Below, one piece after another: positions 25,317-35,305 of a stretch of 64,000 nt of DNA (position 1 is its first letter; each line of letters starts with the position of its first letter). The notes beneath the pieces were generated by a model, which made no database searches, was not told the DNA's origin, and saw nothing but the letters and a program-made list of their open reading frames with translations. The stretch is taken from the NCBI RefSeq assembly GCF_002860255.1, contig NZ_PGVE01000029.1, positions 1 through 64,000 of the forward strand, read 5' to 3'. The position numbers and the translations under genes are program-made. The stretch comes from Neobacillus cucumis. Lineage in GTDB: Bacteria; Bacillota; Bacilli; Bacillales; Cytobacillaceae.

Positions 25317-27683
25317 TTATTTATTTTTTCTTTTTCTGCTTTTGGATTTTGGAACATTATCGTAAAATTTGCGTTTCTTTTTCGCTTTGCCGCCCTGGCC
25401 GCCTCCGGATTCAGACTTTTGGCCATTGCCATTTCGTCCGCGTCCTTGTTTAGCTTCGCCTTGCTGCTTATTTCGGCGCGGTTTGCGTGTATCGCTGCCC
25501 GTACTAAAGACTCTTGGTGTCTCCGATCTTTCACGGCGGGTGCCTTTCATTCCGACAATTTCAAAATCAATGGAACGCTCGTCTTTATTCACTTTTACCA
25601 CACGAACGGTAATTTCATCACCAATACGGAACACATTTCCTGTCCGCTCCCCGATCATCGCATAATGACGCTCGTCAAATCGGTAATAATCATCGGTCAT
25701 ATAGCTGACATGAACGAGGCCTTCAATGGTATTTGGCAGCTCGACAAACATACCGAAATTGGTCACAGAGCTAATAATCCCATCATATTCGACCCCGATC
25801 TTATCCTCCATGTACTCCGCTTTCTTCAGTTCGTCCGTTTCACGCTCCGCGTCCACGGCACGTCGTTCCATTTTCGAAGAATGCTGGGCAATTTCAGGCA
25901 ATTGGGCATTCCATTTTTCCCTCGTCGCTTCATCCAATTTTCCTTCAATTAAATAAGTACGAATTAAGCGATGCACAATCGTATCTGGATAACGGCGAAT
26001 CGGCGAGGTGAAATGGGTATAAAACTCTGTGGCTAACCCAAAGTGTCCAAGGCTTTCAGGATCATATTTGGCCTGCTGCATGGAACGCAGCATCACGGTT
26101 GAAACGACCATCTCTTCAGGCTTGCCTTGAACCTCTTCAATAATTTCCTGTAAGGCCCGAGGATGCACTTCGTTTGCGGTTCCTTTTACAATGTAGCCAA
26201 AGTTCGTGATAAACTCGAAAAATCTCCGTAACTTATCTTCTTTTGGATCCTCATGGATACGGTAAATAAACGGAACCTCCAACCAGTGGAAATGCTCCGC
26301 AACCGTCTCATTCGCTGCAAGCATGAATTCCTCAATTAAACGCTCGGCAACAGACCGTTCACGTAAGACCACGTCTGTTGGTTTGCCTTCTTCATCCACC
26401 AAGACCTTTGATTCTTTAAAATCAAAATCGATGGCCCCGCGCATCATTCGTTTGTTTCTGAGAATGGCCGCAAGTTCTTCCATTAATTCAAACATAGGGA
26501 CAAGCGACTCATATCTAGCACGTGTCTCTTCATCCTTTTCGGTAAGGATACGATTCACATCATAGTAAGTCATTCGCTCCGTTGTTTTAATCACACTTTG
26601 AAAAATTTCATGCGAAACAACCGTACCCTCTGGTGAAATTTCCATTTCACAAGACAAAACAAGGCGGTCGACACGCGGATTTAAGGAACAAATCCCGTTA
26701 GAAAGACGGTGCGGGATCATCGGAATCACTCGGTCTACTAAATAGACACTTGTGGCCCTGTCTGCTGCTTCAACGTCAATCGGCGTTCCTTCTTTTACAT
26801 AATAGCTGACATCCGCAATGTGGACACCCAGCTTATAGTTGCCGTTTTCAAGCTTTGAAACAGTTACCGCATCATCCAGGTCCTTCGCATCTGCCCCGTC
26901 AATTGTCACAATGGTCTCATTGCGTAAATCACGGCGATTGTCTAGTTCACTTTCATCAATCGTATCTGGTGTTTCATTAGCCTGTTTTAATACATTATCT
27001 GGAAAGGCCATTGGCAGCCCATGTTTATGTATGACTGACAAGATGTCTACACCCGGATCATTCTTATGCCCCAGTATTTCAATAACTTCGCCTTCTGCGC
27101 TTTTTCGTCCTTCAGGGTACGTTACAAGTTTAACGACCACTTTATGGCCTTCTACTGCCCCCTTGGAAGCATTCTTGGGAATAAAAATATCGCTGGCAAA
27201 TTTTTTGTCATCAGGGATCACAAACCCAAAGCTTTTGCTCTCGACATAGGTACCAACAATCTGCTGGACACCACGTTCAATGATGCGAATAATGCTGCCT
27301 TCCCGGCGCTGACCAGACGTTTCTGAAGAAACACGGGCTAGGACCGTATCACCATGCATTGCCGTATTGGTTTCACCTGGCGGGATAAAAATATCATCCA
27401 TCCCCGGTTCATCTGGTGTGACAAACGCGAAGCCCTTCGAATGTCCGATGAGCTTACCGCGAATTAAGTTCATTTTTTGAGGCAGTCCATAACGGTTACT
27501 GCGTGTCCGCACGACCAGGCCTTTTTCCTCCATTTGAACCAATGCTTTGACGAACTCTTTAAAGTCAGCGGAATCCTGTATTCCAAAGGCTTCTTCGAGC
27601 TCTTGTACGGTTAATGGTTTGTAGGCCTCATCTCTCATATATTGCAAAAGCTTTTCTATGTGCTTTTGAATGTTATCTTCCAA
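25317..27683 (-). CDS. rnr: Ribonuclease R
   Basis: 3'-5' exoribonuclease of the RNB family, 788 aa, degrading structured RNA and implicated in tmRNA maturation and non-stop mRNA decay in other bacteria. There is an N-terminal winged helix (about 1-65), two cold-shock domains (to about 210), the RNB catalytic domain with the acidic cluster [10 protein letters not shown] at 262-271, the family signature region [17 protein letters not shown], an S1 domain ([20 protein letters not shown]), and a long Lys/Arg/Gly-rich tail. It sits between the esterase gene and smpB, the conserved Bacillus order. Confidence 0.96.
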   Translation of the reverse strand: MEDNIQKHIEKLLQYMRDEAYKPLTVQELEEAFGIQDSADFKEFVKALVQMEEKGLVVRTRSNRYGLPQKMNLIRGKLIGHSKGFAFVTPDEPGMDDIFIPPGETNTAMHGDTVLARVSSETSGQRREGSIIRIIERGVQQIVGTYVESKSFGFVIPDDKKFASDIFIPKNASKGAVEGHKVVVKLVTYPEGRKSAEGEVIEILGHKNDPGVDILSVIHKHGLPMAFPDNVLKQANETPDTIDESELDNRRDLRNETIVTIDGADAKDLDDAVTVSKLENGNYKLGVHIADVSYYVKEGTPIDVEAADRATSVYLVDRVIPMIPHRLSNGICSLNPRVDRLVLSCEMEISPEGTVVSHEIFQSVIKTTERMTYYDVNRILTEKDEETRARYESLVPMFELMEELAAILRNKRMMRGAIDFDFKESKVLVDEEGKPTDVVLRERSVAERLIEEFMLAANETVAEHFHWLEVPFIYRIHEDPKEDKLRRFFEFITNFGYIVKGTANEVHPRALQEIIEEVQGKPEEMVVSTVMLRSMQQAKYDPESLGHFGLATEFYTHFTSPIRRYPDTIVHRLIRTYLIEGKLDEATREKWNAQLPEIAQHSSKMERRAVDAERETDELKKAEYMEDKIGVEYDGIISSVTNFGMFVELPNTIEGLVHVSYMTDDYYRFDERHYAMIGERTGNVFRIGDEITVRVVKVNKDERSIDFEIVGMKGTRRERSETPRVFSTGSDTRKPRRNKQQGEAKQGRGRNGNGQKSESGGGQGGKAKKKRKFYDNVPKSKSRKRKNK

Positions 27684-27710
27684 ACTATTCCCTCCTTTGT
27701 GGGTGCTTTT

Positions 27711-28457
27711 TTAAACATGCCAATCAAGACTTTCTAAAAAAGCATAAACATCTTCATGAAGCTGGTCACGTTCCTTATCTAATGTAATGACATGGCCCGA
27801 TTCTTCATACCACTTGATTTCTTTTTTAGTGGATTCAATTTCGTTGTAAATAATGTTAGCACTGTCAGTATTAATCATGTTGTCATGGCGTGCCTGAACA
27901 ACGAAGGTAGGCGCATAGACCATATCTACGTTGTTTCGAACATCCGCAATTAATTCTTGCAGCGCTTTTAACGTTTTCATTGGTGTTTTTTTAAACTCGT
28001 TCATTTCCAATTCGATTTGCTCGTCCGTTTTTCCTTCATATCTTTTATATTCTCGGGCATATTCTAGAATTCCTTGATACATAACCTCTTCACTTTTTAT
28101 ATACATGGGTGCACACATAGGTACAATACCCTTTATAGGTACAGTGTATCCCAATTTTAAGGAAAATACGCCGCCAAGCGAAAGACCAGCCACTGCTATT
28201 TCTTCATGTCCTTTATTTTTCAAAAAATTGTATCCATTGATCACGTCCTGCCACCAATCTTCGGGGCCGGTGTGAACGAGTTCTTCTGGGGGGACTCCAT
28301 GGCCTTTATAATGCGGGGCGTGACAGGTATAGCCATTCTTTTCTAAAAAGCGGCCCAGCATCCGAACATCTGCGGAATTTCCGGTAAAACCGTGCAGAAG
28401 TAAAACAGCCCGTTTTCCTCCTTCAAAGGTGAATGGTTTCGGTGGTGCAACTTTCAT
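27711..28457 (-). CDS. yvaK: Carboxylesterase (YvaK/Est30-like)
   Basis: Alpha/beta-hydrolase fold carboxylesterase, 248 aa, the Est30 type. [13 protein letters not shown] supplies the oxyanion-hole HG motif, GLSLGG carries the nucleophile Ser near residue 94, and ARHDNMIN and [12 protein letters not shown] supply the Asp and His of the triad. It is the first gene of the yvaK-rnr-smpB unit. In relatives secG lies immediately upstream; here secG is about 9 kb away. Confidence 0.92.
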   Translation of the reverse strand: MKVAPPKPFTFEGGKRAVLLLHGFTGNSADVRMLGRFLEKNGYTCHAPHYKGHGVPPEELVHTGPEDWWQDVINGYNFLKNKGHEEIAVAGLSLGGVFSLKLGYTVPIKGIVPMCAPMYIKSEEVMYQGILEYAREYKRYEGKTDEQIELEMNEFKKTPMKTLKALQELIADVRNNVDMVYAPTFVVQARHDNMINTDSANIIYNEIESTKKEIKWYEESGHVITLDKERDQLHEDVYAFLESLDWHV

Positions 28458-28562
28458 TTTAAAAACTCCTTTTAATTCTATTAGCTTCTATTAGTTTAAG
28501 CATTATAAGTGGTAACATTCCAGAAAAAAGTCTTACGACTCCCTTGAGAGGCAAATAAAAAA

Positions 28563-28600
28563 CAAACCTTGCTGAAGCACAGCAAGGTTCGTTTTTTATT
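28563..28600 (-). terminator. Terminator of the aldo/keto reductase gene
   Basis: Stem AACCTTGCT/AGCAAGGTT over a 7-nt loop, with T-runs possible on both strands. Confidence 0.83.
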
Positions 28601-28607
28601 GGTTATA

Positions 28608-29453
28608 TTATTCAAAGCCAACCGTCATTTTATCCGGATGGGAGCCAGCGCGGCTATCCTGGTTTAATGAATCGATTCTTTCCATATCCTCTTGGGATAA
28701 TTCAAAATCGAAGACATTGGCATTTTCAATAATGCGCTGTTCTTTAATTGATTTTGGAATCGTTACCACTTCATTTTGCAGATCCCAGCGTAAAATTACT
28801 TGAGCAACGGTTTTATTATATTTATGGGCAATATCTTCAAGAACAGGATCATTTAAAAGCTGTCCTTGTTTCAAAGGTGACCATGCTTCAAGTTGAATTC
28901 CTTCTTTTTTACAGAAAGCTTGCAGTTCTTTTTGCGTTAAATGAGGATGGTATTCCACTTGGTTAACCATCGGTTTAATCTCTGCGGAACTGATTAAATC
29001 TTCTAGATGGTGAGTCTGGAAGTTACTAACACCAATGGCGCGTACACGCCCCTCTTTATAAAGCTTTTCAAAGGCTCTCCAGGTTTCTTTATATTTATCT
29101 TTTCCTGGCCAGTGGATTAAATAAAGATCTAAGTATTCGAGACCTAGCTTATTAAGACTTGTCTCGAACGCTTGTAAGGTGGACTCATACCCCTGTTCTG
29201 AATTCCAAAGCTTGGTGGTAATAAACAAATTTTCACGGGGAACTCCGGACTCCTTAATCGCTTGACCGACCCCTTCTTCATTGCCGTAAATAGCCGCTGT
29301 GTCAATGCTTACATATCCGTTTCGAATCGCAGCTTTGACAGACTCAACTACCTCTTCGCCTTCCTTTACTTTAAAAACTCCTAATCCAAACCATGGCATT
29401 TTTACACCATTATGTAATGTCGTCGTGTCCTTTAAGCTCGTTGGCATCTTCAT
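28608..29453 (-). CDS. Aldo/keto reductase
   Basis: NADPH-dependent carbonyl reductase, 281 aa, TIM barrel. Catalytic residues are visible: Asp in [15 protein letters not shown] with Tyr, Lys in FITTKLWN, and His in YLIHWPG; the cofactor segment is [19 protein letters not shown]. Close to the YvgN/YtbE glyoxal/2,5-diketogluconate reductase group. It lies next to kdgA at the edge of the sugar-acid cluster. A role in keto-sugar-acid metabolism is possible, but broad detoxification of aldehydes is equally plausible. Confidence 0.88.
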   Translation of the reverse strand: MKMPTSLKDTTTLHNGVKMPWFGLGVFKVKEGEEVVESVKAAIRNGYVSIDTAAIYGNEEGVGQAIKESGVPRENLFITTKLWNSEQGYESTLQAFETSLNKLGLEYLDLYLIHWPGKDKYKETWRAFEKLYKEGRVRAIGVSNFQTHHLEDLISSAEIKPMVNQVEYHPHLTQKELQAFCKKEGIQLEAWSPLKQGQLLNDPVLEDIAHKYNKTVAQVILRWDLQNEVVTIPKSIKEQRIIENANVFDFELSQEDMERIDSLNQDSRAGSHPDKMTVGFE

Positions 29454-29497
29454 TCCTCCTATTCATTAGTCATTACATTTAATTCTTCGCTGCCTTA

Positions 29498-30145
29498 TTA
29501 TAAACCTCTTGCTGCTTGAACTTTTTCAATATACTGTTTCGCATATTCCGTAATCTTATCATAATCTCCTGTTTTCGCTGGTGCGACTAAATTACCGCCA
29601 ACTCCAACGGCGACACAGCCATTACGAATCCATCGATCTACATTTTCTAAATCCACTCCGCCCGTTGGCATGATGTTTATTTGTGGCAGAGGCGCTTTTA
29701 CGGCTTTCACAAAATCGGGGCCAAAGGCGCTTCCTGGGAATAGTTTCACGATATCTACGCCTGCTTCCAAGGCACGTTTCATTTCAGTAAGGGTCATACA
29801 GCCTGGCATATAAGGAACTTGATAAAGATTACATAATCTAGCTGTCTCCTCATCAAATGCTGGACTTACGACAAACTGTGCACCTGCTAAGATCGCAATC
29901 CTTGCCGTTGCCGCATCGAGAACGGTTCCAGCGCCAATCACAACATTCTCATTGCCCTGATAAACAGCCACCAATTCCTTAATGACTTCATCCGCTCCAT
30001 TGACTGTAAAAGTCACTTCAATTCCTTGGATTCCACCTTTGACACACGCTTCAGAAATATTTACAGCCTCTTCCTTTGAATCCGCCCGAACGACAGCTAC
30101 TACACCGCACTCGGTTACTTTTGATAAAATATTCACCTTTTTCAT
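29498..30145 (-). CDS. kdgA: KDPG aldolase
   Basis: Bifunctional 2-keto-3-deoxy-6-phosphogluconate/4-hydroxy-2-oxoglutarate aldolase, class I, 215 aa. It cleaves KDPG to pyruvate and glyceraldehyde 3-phosphate. GIEVTFTVNGADEVI contains the conserved Glu, IGAGTVLD the phosphate/substrate loop, and VDIVKLFPGSAFGPDFVKA the Schiff-base Lys; PTGGVD completes the site. The ATG is preceded by GGAGACAGGCAG; seven extra codons upstream are not supported. It is divergent from the IclR gene and separated from kdgK by it. Confidence 0.94.
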   Translation of the reverse strand: MKKVNILSKVTECGVVAVVRADSKEEAVNISEACVKGGIQGIEVTFTVNGADEVIKELVAVYQGNENVVIGAGTVLDAATARIAILAGAQFVVSPAFDEETARLCNLYQVPYMPGCMTLTEMKRALEAGVDIVKLFPGSAFGPDFVKAVKAPLPQINIMPTGGVDLENVDRWIRNGCVAVGVGGNLVAPAKTGDYDKITEYAKQYIEKVQAARGL

Positions 30146-30314
30146 CTGCCTGTCTCCTCTTTCCACTTATTATTCCAACATGCCATTAGAACGAGTTCCC
30201 TGCACCCTAGAATTAAATTTACAAACGTTTCTACATACCGTATCATATAATAGAACGCCGTTTTAAAAAAGACCTAAAACTACTAAACATTCCAAATAAA
30301 CGAGGTTGTATACC
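30146..30314. promoter_or_regulatory. Divergent kdgA/kdgR control region with cre-like site
   Basis: Between two divergent starts. ACAAACGTTTCT at about 30221-30232 resembles a CcpA (cre) site, TATAAT at about 30245-30250 could serve the plus strand, and GAACGCCGTTTT at about 30253-30264 is nearly palindromic and a possible IclR/KdgR operator. All are inferences. Confidence 0.4.
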
Positions 30315-31079
30315 ATGTCTAATGTTCAATCCCTTGAACGGGCTCTAACGATATTAAACAAGCTTTCCGAGTATCCAGACGGCATTCAAATTGCTCGATT
30401 ATCGGAGCAGGTTGGTTTAACAAAGAGTACTGTTCACAGACTGTTAGCTACATTATCGAGTATGAATTATGTCGTGAAAGACGAGGAAACTGACAAATAT
30501 AAACTTGGGTTACAAGTCTTATTTCTTTCTAGAAATCTATTGAATAACTCAAATATTGTTACCATAGCGAAACCTTATCTCGAAAGACTATCACAAGAAG
30601 TAAATGAAACAGTTCACTTATGTATAGAAGACCACGGAGAAGTTGTTTATATCGATAAAATTGAAAGTAATCAAACCATTCGTATGTACTCCCGAATTGG
30701 AAGCCGGGCACCCATGTATTGCACGGGGGTGGGAAAGATCTTACTTTCCGACAAGGATCAAGACACGCTTGAAGAAATCGTTTCAAACATTCACTTCATC
30801 CCTAAAACACCGAACACAATTACCTCTAAAGAAGAATTTTTAAAGGAAATTGAAACGGTTCGAAACCAGGGATATGCATTAGACAATGCCGAAAATGAAG
30901 CGGTCTTAATGTGTATTGCTTCCCCCATTTTCGACCATAGAGGAAAGATTGTTGCCAGCTTCAGTATTTCTGGACCTAATAATCGAGTGACGATGGATGT
31001 AATCAACCAAACCTTAATTGAAAAAATGAAACATTACAGCATCGCCATCTCAAGAAACCTTGGCTATACGGGTTCTTGA
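30315..31079 (+). CDS. kdgR: IclR-family regulator of KDG catabolism
   Basis: A 254-aa IclR-family transcription factor. N-terminal winged helix (about 1-65, ALTILNKLSEYPDGIQIARL...LTKSTVHRLLATL) and C-terminal effector domain (about 80-250, with ETVHLCIEDHGEVVYIDKIES and the GAF-like tail). The ATG is chosen with GAGG 9 nt upstream, not an earlier TTG. It lies between kdgK and kdgA in the opposite orientation, so it very probably represses the kdu/kdg genes and responds to KDG or a related intermediate. B. subtilis KdgR is a LacI-type protein, so the name is functional, not homologous to that gene. Confidence 0.8.
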   Translation: MSNVQSLERALTILNKLSEYPDGIQIARLSEQVGLTKSTVHRLLATLSSMNYVVKDEETDKYKLGLQVLFLSRNLLNNSNIVTIAKPYLERLSQEVNETVHLCIEDHGEVVYIDKIESNQTIRMYSRIGSRAPMYCTGVGKILLSDKDQDTLEEIVSNIHFIPKTPNTITSKEEFLKEIETVRNQGYALDNAENEAVLMCIASPIFDHRGKIVASFSISGPNNRVTMDVINQTLIEKMKHYSIAISRNLGYTGS

Positions 31080-31082
31080 GAT

Positions 31083-31119
31083 TAGGGTATTCCCTATCTT
31101 GGGAATACCCTATTTTTTT
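31083..31119. terminator. Bidirectional terminator between kdgR and kdgK
   Basis: Stem TAGGGTATTCCC/GGGAATACCCTA with a T7 run on the plus strand; serves convergent kdgR and kdgK. Confidence 0.87.
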
Positions 31120-32068
31120 AGAGCTGAACAGAAGTGCTTCCAATAAATTCTTCCAAATGGTTTCTAGTTGGCAGCCCGTCATTGTCTCCTGGGGACATAA
31201 CCGCCAAGGCACCAATAGCTGCCCCGCGTTTGACCGCTTCCTTAAGCGGCAGCCCCTCCAAAATGCCGCTTACTACCCCGACTGCAAAACCATCTCCAGC
31301 CCCTACCGTATCAACCACTTGTTCTACGGGGAAGCCTTCCGTATAGAATCGCTCACCTTGGGAGCTTGTAAAGGCACCTTTTGCCCCGAGCTTAATGACA
31401 ACCGTTTTAACGCCAGCAGCATGATAATAATCAGCTATCTCCTGAACGTCTTGTCTGCCTGTTAACAGCTTCCCTTCTTCCATACCAGGAAGAACAATGT
31501 CAGCACGACAGGCAAGATCATTGATGACTTGAACCATTTCCTGCTTGTCAGCCCAAAGACCCGGACGTAAATTAGGATCATACGAAATTTGTACACCTCT
31601 TGTCCGTGCCTCTTTAATTAGCTCGTATACCATCTCCCGGCATCCGGCTGACAATGCTGGCGGGATACCTGTCAAATGGATATGATCAAAGCCATCCCAG
31701 TCCAAATTGGTGATGGTATCAAGTCCCATATGGGAAGCGGCGGAATTTTTACGCGCGGAAAAAACTTCCGGATCCCCGTTGACTACCTTTTCCTTAAATT
31801 GCATGCCAGTTATATAGTTAGGATGAAATGTCACATAGGAGGTATCAATGGCATTTTCCTGAAGGAACGTTTCAATGTTTTTACCGAAGGGATCCTTCCC
31901 TAGCTGTGTAATATAGGTGACTTGATGTCCTAAACGTGACATCCCGATTGAAAAATTGACTTCTGCGCCTGCAACAAAACGGTTGAAATGCTCTACATTT
32001 TCTAATGAGCCTTCATGTTCGGCTACAAATAGAGCCATGGGCTCACCAACAGTAATAATTTTACTCAT
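31118..32068 (-). CDS. kdgK: 2-keto-3-deoxygluconate kinase
   Basis: PfkB-family sugar kinase, 316 aa, phosphorylating KDG to KDPG with ATP. N-terminal GEPMALFVAEHEG and the RFVAGAEVNFSIGMSRLG region; signature 2 near the C-terminus is VDTVGAGDGFAVGVVSG with the catalytic Asp. The ATG follows AGGAGGAATTTGG; 12 upstream in-frame codons are discarded. It is downstream of kdgT across a hairpin. Confidence 0.93.
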   Translation of the reverse strand: MSKIITVGEPMALFVAEHEGSLENVEHFNRFVAGAEVNFSIGMSRLGHQVTYITQLGKDPFGKNIETFLQENAIDTSYVTFHPNYITGMQFKEKVVNGDPEVFSARKNSAASHMGLDTITNLDWDGFDHIHLTGIPPALSAGCREMVYELIKEARTRGVQISYDPNLRPGLWADKQEMVQVINDLACRADIVLPGMEEGKLLTGRQDVQEIADYYHAAGVKTVVIKLGAKGAFTSSQGERFYTEGFPVEQVVDTVGAGDGFAVGVVSGILEGLPLKEAVKRGAAIGALAVMSPGDNDGLPTRNHLEEFIGSTSVQL

Positions 32069-32093
32069 CCAAATTCCTCCTGTTACTTTAAAG

Positions 32094-32116
32094 AGGAGAC
32101 ACATGGTATGTCTCCT
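32094..32116 (-). other. Intercistronic hairpin between kdgT and kdgK
   Basis: Stem AGGAGACA/TGTCTCCT with a 7-nt loop and no T-run; likely an mRNA-stabilising or processing element. Confidence 0.55.
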
Positions 32117-32129
32117 TAAAGATAGATTA

Positions 32130-33122
32130 TTAAGCAGTAAACTGATTTCCCTTTGTAACCACTTTTCCTTTGTTTTTCTTTTTCATATATTGAGAATAAT
32201 AGGCTGTCATGATTGGAACTAATATGGAGGTGACAATCACTGATGCTGCTACTAAAGCAGTAGCTGACTGAGCAACAGGCATAAATTCAGGTTTCATACT
32301 GGCAATAATCATTGGATTAGCAACCGCAGCCCCTGCAGTACTAGAAGCGGCAAGTCCTGCTGTTCCATTTCCTCCACCAATAAATTTATCAGTCAGCATC
32401 AATGGGATACCTGTAATAATAATGACGAGGACACCTAATAAAATTCCTGCTAAACCGGTTTTAGCAATAACTGTAAGATCAATCGAATTACCTAATGCAA
32501 AACCAAAGAATGGGATCATGGTGTGCGTAGCTTTGCTAAAGAAATCACGGAAATCACGATCCAAATTACCCAGAATAAACCCAACTAAGAAAGGTAGAAC
32601 AGCGCCTGCAAAAGCTTGCGGCTGAAATGCTGCTAATCCAGTTGTACCCAAAATTAACATGGTTACAAGTGGTCCAGACTCAAGAGACATTAAAACAAAG
32701 GCACCTGCTTCTTCTTTAGAACCGTACTGCTGCATGATAGAAGCATACAGACCGCCATTTGTCATATCCATACATGAAATTAACGCTAGAACAGAGAATC
32801 CTGCAAAGAAGCCTGTTTGAATTCCTCCCTCTGGGATAAACAACGCACCTATAAAGGCAACAGCCCATGCAACCAATATCTTTGTCAGTACAAGTGTGCC
32901 AGACTTCCTTAACACCGTACCTGTTGCTTTAATATTGATACCTGCACCCATACAGAAAAACCACACAGCTAAAATAGGAACCGTACCGGTCATCAAACCA
33001 TTGGTAAATGAACCGAAGTACTCACCGGATTTAGGAGCAAACGTATGGATAATCGCTCCTAAAAAAAGAGGAACCAGCATCAGACCGCCAGGGATTTTTT
33101 CCATTGACTTCATAATTTTCAT
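32130..33122 (-). CDS. kdgT: 2-keto-3-deoxygluconate permease
   Basis: KdgT-family proton symporter, 330 aa, about ten hydrophobic helices. The start [30 protein letters not shown] and the segments [16 protein letters not shown] and [18 protein letters not shown] are typical of the family. It imports KDG produced outside or by pectate-type degradation. A cre-like site lies about 100 nt upstream, suggesting its own catabolite-controlled promoter in addition to read-through from kduD. Confidence 0.93.
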   Translation of the reverse strand: MKIMKSMEKIPGGLMLVPLFLGAIIHTFAPKSGEYFGSFTNGLMTGTVPILAVWFFCMGAGINIKATGTVLRKSGTLVLTKILVAWAVAFIGALFIPEGGIQTGFFAGFSVLALISCMDMTNGGLYASIMQQYGSKEEAGAFVLMSLESGPLVTMLILGTTGLAAFQPQAFAGAVLPFLVGFILGNLDRDFRDFFSKATHTMIPFFGFALGNSIDLTVIAKTGLAGILLGVLVIIITGIPLMLTDKFIGGGNGTAGLAASSTAGAAVANPMIIASMKPEFMPVAQSATALVAASVIVTSILVPIMTAYYSQYMKKKNKGKVVTKGNQFTA

Positions 33123-33223
33123 AAATGTCTACCTTACCTTTCAGTTTAAAATGGGTCATTCTTTTTATAATGGTAGATTCTGATATATCATGCTGAGTGT
33201 ATTTTTGTTAGTCAGCACGGGGA

Positions 33224-33237
33224 TACAAGCGCTTTCA
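33224..33237 (-). promoter_or_regulatory. Candidate cre (CcpA) site upstream of kdgT
   Basis: TACAAGCGCTTTCA matches 12 of 14 positions of TGAAAGCGCTTTCA. Confidence 0.65.
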
Positions 33238-33365
33238 AAATTATCAACCTTCTATTTTTCTCTTTGACAATCTTTTATACCTTCCCAGCTGGTTCCCCTT
33301 GAAACCCGTTAACAAGTTACAAGGGAAGTATTTGGTTTGCTTGGCATGTTCTATTCACCGTTTGG

Positions 33366-34142
33366 TTATCTGGCTAACCAGCCGCCATCAACCGCAAGTA
33401 TATGTCCATTCATATAGTCAGATGCTTTACTTGCTAAGAAGACAACTGACCCCATGAGGTCTGAAGGGGACGCCCATTTTCCTGCTGGAATGCGCGACAG
33501 GATTTCTGCATTGCGTTGTTCATTCTCACGAATTGGCGCGGTGTTAGCGGTTGCAATATATCCCGGTGCAATCGCATTGATCTGAACATTGTATTGTCCT
33601 AGTTCATTGGCGAACGCCTTGGTGAGACCAGCCACACCATGTTTACTTGCTGTATATGGCGGAATAAATTTTCCTCCTTGGAAAGAAAGCATGGAACCGA
33701 TGTTAATAATTTTTCCACTCTCTTGCTTAACCATGACTCTAGCAACCTCTTGGCTTAGGAAATAGACAGCGTTCAAGTTAATATCCAAGACCGCATCCCA
33801 ATCTTCTGCTTTATAATCTAATAATGGTGTACGGCGGATCGTTCCTGCATTATTGACCAGGATATCTATTTTTCCGTATACATGTAAACATTCATCTACG
33901 ATTTGTTTTAACATTTCTCTTTCCGTTAAGTCAGCTTGAAAGAAATGGACTTTTCTTCCCGTTTTTTCGATAAGGGCTCTTGTCTCCTCCCAATTGTTAT
34001 TATGAGTCACGATAAATAAATCGGCTCCTGCTTTTGCTAAGGCAACCGCATACCCTTGGCCAAGACCGGAATTTCCTCCTGTCACAATCGCTACCTTATC
34101 TGTTAACTTAAAATAATCTAGTGAAAATTCTTCTAAGCTCAT
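33366..34142 (-). CDS. kduD: 2-dehydro-3-deoxy-D-gluconate 5-dehydrogenase
   Basis: SDR-family oxidoreductase, 258 aa, reducing 3-deoxy-D-glycero-2,5-hexodiulosonate to KDG with NAD(P)H. The cofactor motif TGGNSGLGQG follows the N-terminal KLTDKVAIV; NNAG is present, Ser in NIGSMLSFQGG, and the catalytic YTASK. The ending NGHILAVDGGWLAR is typical of KduD. The start with MSLEEFSLDYF is preceded by GAGGTG; 16 upstream codons are rejected. It is second in the kduI-kduD-kdgT-kdgK order. Confidence 0.93.
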   Translation of the reverse strand: MSLEEFSLDYFKLTDKVAIVTGGNSGLGQGYAVALAKAGADLFIVTHNNNWEETRALIEKTGRKVHFFQADLTEREMLKQIVDECLHVYGKIDILVNNAGTIRRTPLLDYKAEDWDAVLDINLNAVYFLSQEVARVMVKQESGKIINIGSMLSFQGGKFIPPYTASKHGVAGLTKAFANELGQYNVQINAIAPGYIATANTAPIRENEQRNAEILSRIPAGKWASPSDLMGSVVFLASKASDYMNGHILAVDGGWLAR

Positions 34143-34195
34143 GTATTTCACACCTCTTTGCCTCATTTTGTCAGTCGAATGTTTAAGCATGTGAC

Positions 34196-34229
34196 TGTTT
34201 AGCAGATTAATCTATTAATCTGCTAAACA
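34196..34229 (-). other. Perfect 16-bp-arm palindrome between kduI and kduD
   Basis: TGTTTAGCAGATTAAT and its exact complement are separated by CT. No T-run follows. It may be an mRNA-stabilising hairpin or a processing/attenuation site setting kduI:kduD ratio. Confidence 0.7.
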
Positions 34230-34233
34230 TCAA

Positions 34234-35064
34234 TTATCGAATCTGGTCCATAGAAACGGCATCCATGTCATTATAGGTCTTGTTTTCTCCGGCCATCGCC
34301 CAGATAAATGTATAATTACTAGTGGCACTGCCACAATGAATGGACCATGGAGGTGATATGACCGCCTGTTCATTTTTCATCACAATATGCCGCGTCTCTG
34401 ACGGATCTCCCATCATGTGGAACATTCGGGCTTTCTCCTCTAAATCAATGTAGAGGTATACTTCCATTCTTCGGCTGTGAGTATGAGTGGGCATAGAGTT
34501 CCAAACACTTCCCGTATTTAATTGCGTCATCCCCATCACCACCTGACAGCTTTGGATCCCTTCATTATGTATCATTCGGCGAATGACTCGGTCATTAGCA
34601 CTTTCTAACGAACCTAACCTTTCCCCTTCAATATCCTTAAAGGCCACATGCTGTGTCGGATACTCTTTATGGGCAGGTGCGGAGAATAAATAATACTTGG
34701 CAGGACTTTCTGACGATTCACTTGTAAACAGCAGTTCTTTCTTTCCGAGTCCTACATACAAGCAATCTTTATTTTCCATTGCAAACGGCTCGCCATCAAC
34801 GATAATTGTACCGCTTCCACCGACATTAAAAATCCCTGCTTCTCTTCTCTCTAAGAAATAATCAGCTTTAATTTCATCATATCCCTTTAAAGAAATGGCC
34901 TCACTCGTAGGAGTGATGCCGCCTACAATCGCTCTGTCTTCCATCGTATAAACAAGCTTCATTTCACCTGGTACAAATAGTTCTTCTATTAGATAGTGTT
35001 TTCGAATATCCTCGGTCGTAAATGTTTTTATTTGTTCTGGGTGTGTTGAGTATCTTATTTCCAC
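34234..35064 (-). CDS. kduI: 5-keto-4-deoxyuronate isomerase
   Basis: Cupin-fold zinc isomerase, 276 aa, converting 5-keto-4-deoxyuronate to 3-deoxy-D-glycero-2,5-hexodiulosonate. The GTG start, 8-9 nt after AAAGGAG, gives VEIRYSTHPEQIKTFTTEDI, matching the usual 275-aa family length; an ATG nearer the ribosome site is too close. Metal residues are expected in MPTHTHSRRMEVYLY and SIHCGSA. It heads the uronate operon behind a cre-like site. Confidence 0.94.
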   Translation of the reverse strand: MEIRYSTHPEQIKTFTTEDIRKHYLIEELFVPGEMKLVYTMEDRAIVGGITPTSEAISLKGYDEIKADYFLERREAGIFNVGGSGTIIVDGEPFAMENKDCLYVGLGKKELLFTSESSESPAKYYLFSAPAHKEYPTQHVAFKDIEGERLGSLESANDRVIRRMIHNEGIQSCQVVMGMTQLNTGSVWNSMPTHTHSRRMEVYLYIDLEEKARMFHMMGDPSETRHIVMKNEQAVISPPWSIHCGSATSNYTFIWAMAGENKTYNDMDAVSMDQIR

Positions 35065-35119
35065 AATCTTCATCTCCTTTATATCGTTCCACATTACGGA
35101 ACGTTGTTTCATAATATAA

Positions 35120-35133
35120 TTATAGCGCTTCCA
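35120..35133 (-). promoter_or_regulatory. Candidate cre (CcpA) site upstream of kduI
   Basis: On the minus strand TGGAAGCGCTATAA keeps the TGNAANCG core but deviates at one 3' position. About 55 nt upstream of the kduI start. Confidence 0.5.
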
Positions 35134-35213
35134 AAGTAAAATTGCTAGATGAAAATGAATAAAAATATGAATTTAACTTTCTATCTTATTATTCTGAATA
35201 ATTTTTAAAATTT

Positions 35214-35288
35214 TTGTAATAAAAAGGAAAAGGTATGATACAATGAATTTGAGTTTTACATAATAAACCTTGGTTTTGTATAATAAAC
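35214..35288 (+). promoter_or_regulatory. Promoter and 16-bp direct-repeat operator of the DapA-like gene
   Basis: TTGTAA (35214) and TACAAT (35239) with a 19-nt spacer form a plausible promoter. Just downstream GTTTTACATAATAAAC (35253-35268) and GTTTTGTATAATAAAC (35273-35288) repeat with 20-bp periodicity, i.e. on the same DNA face, a likely regulator site, perhaps for the IclR protein encoded downstream. Confidence 0.55.
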
Positions 35289-35305
35289 TAGAAAAGAGGA
35301 TGATT

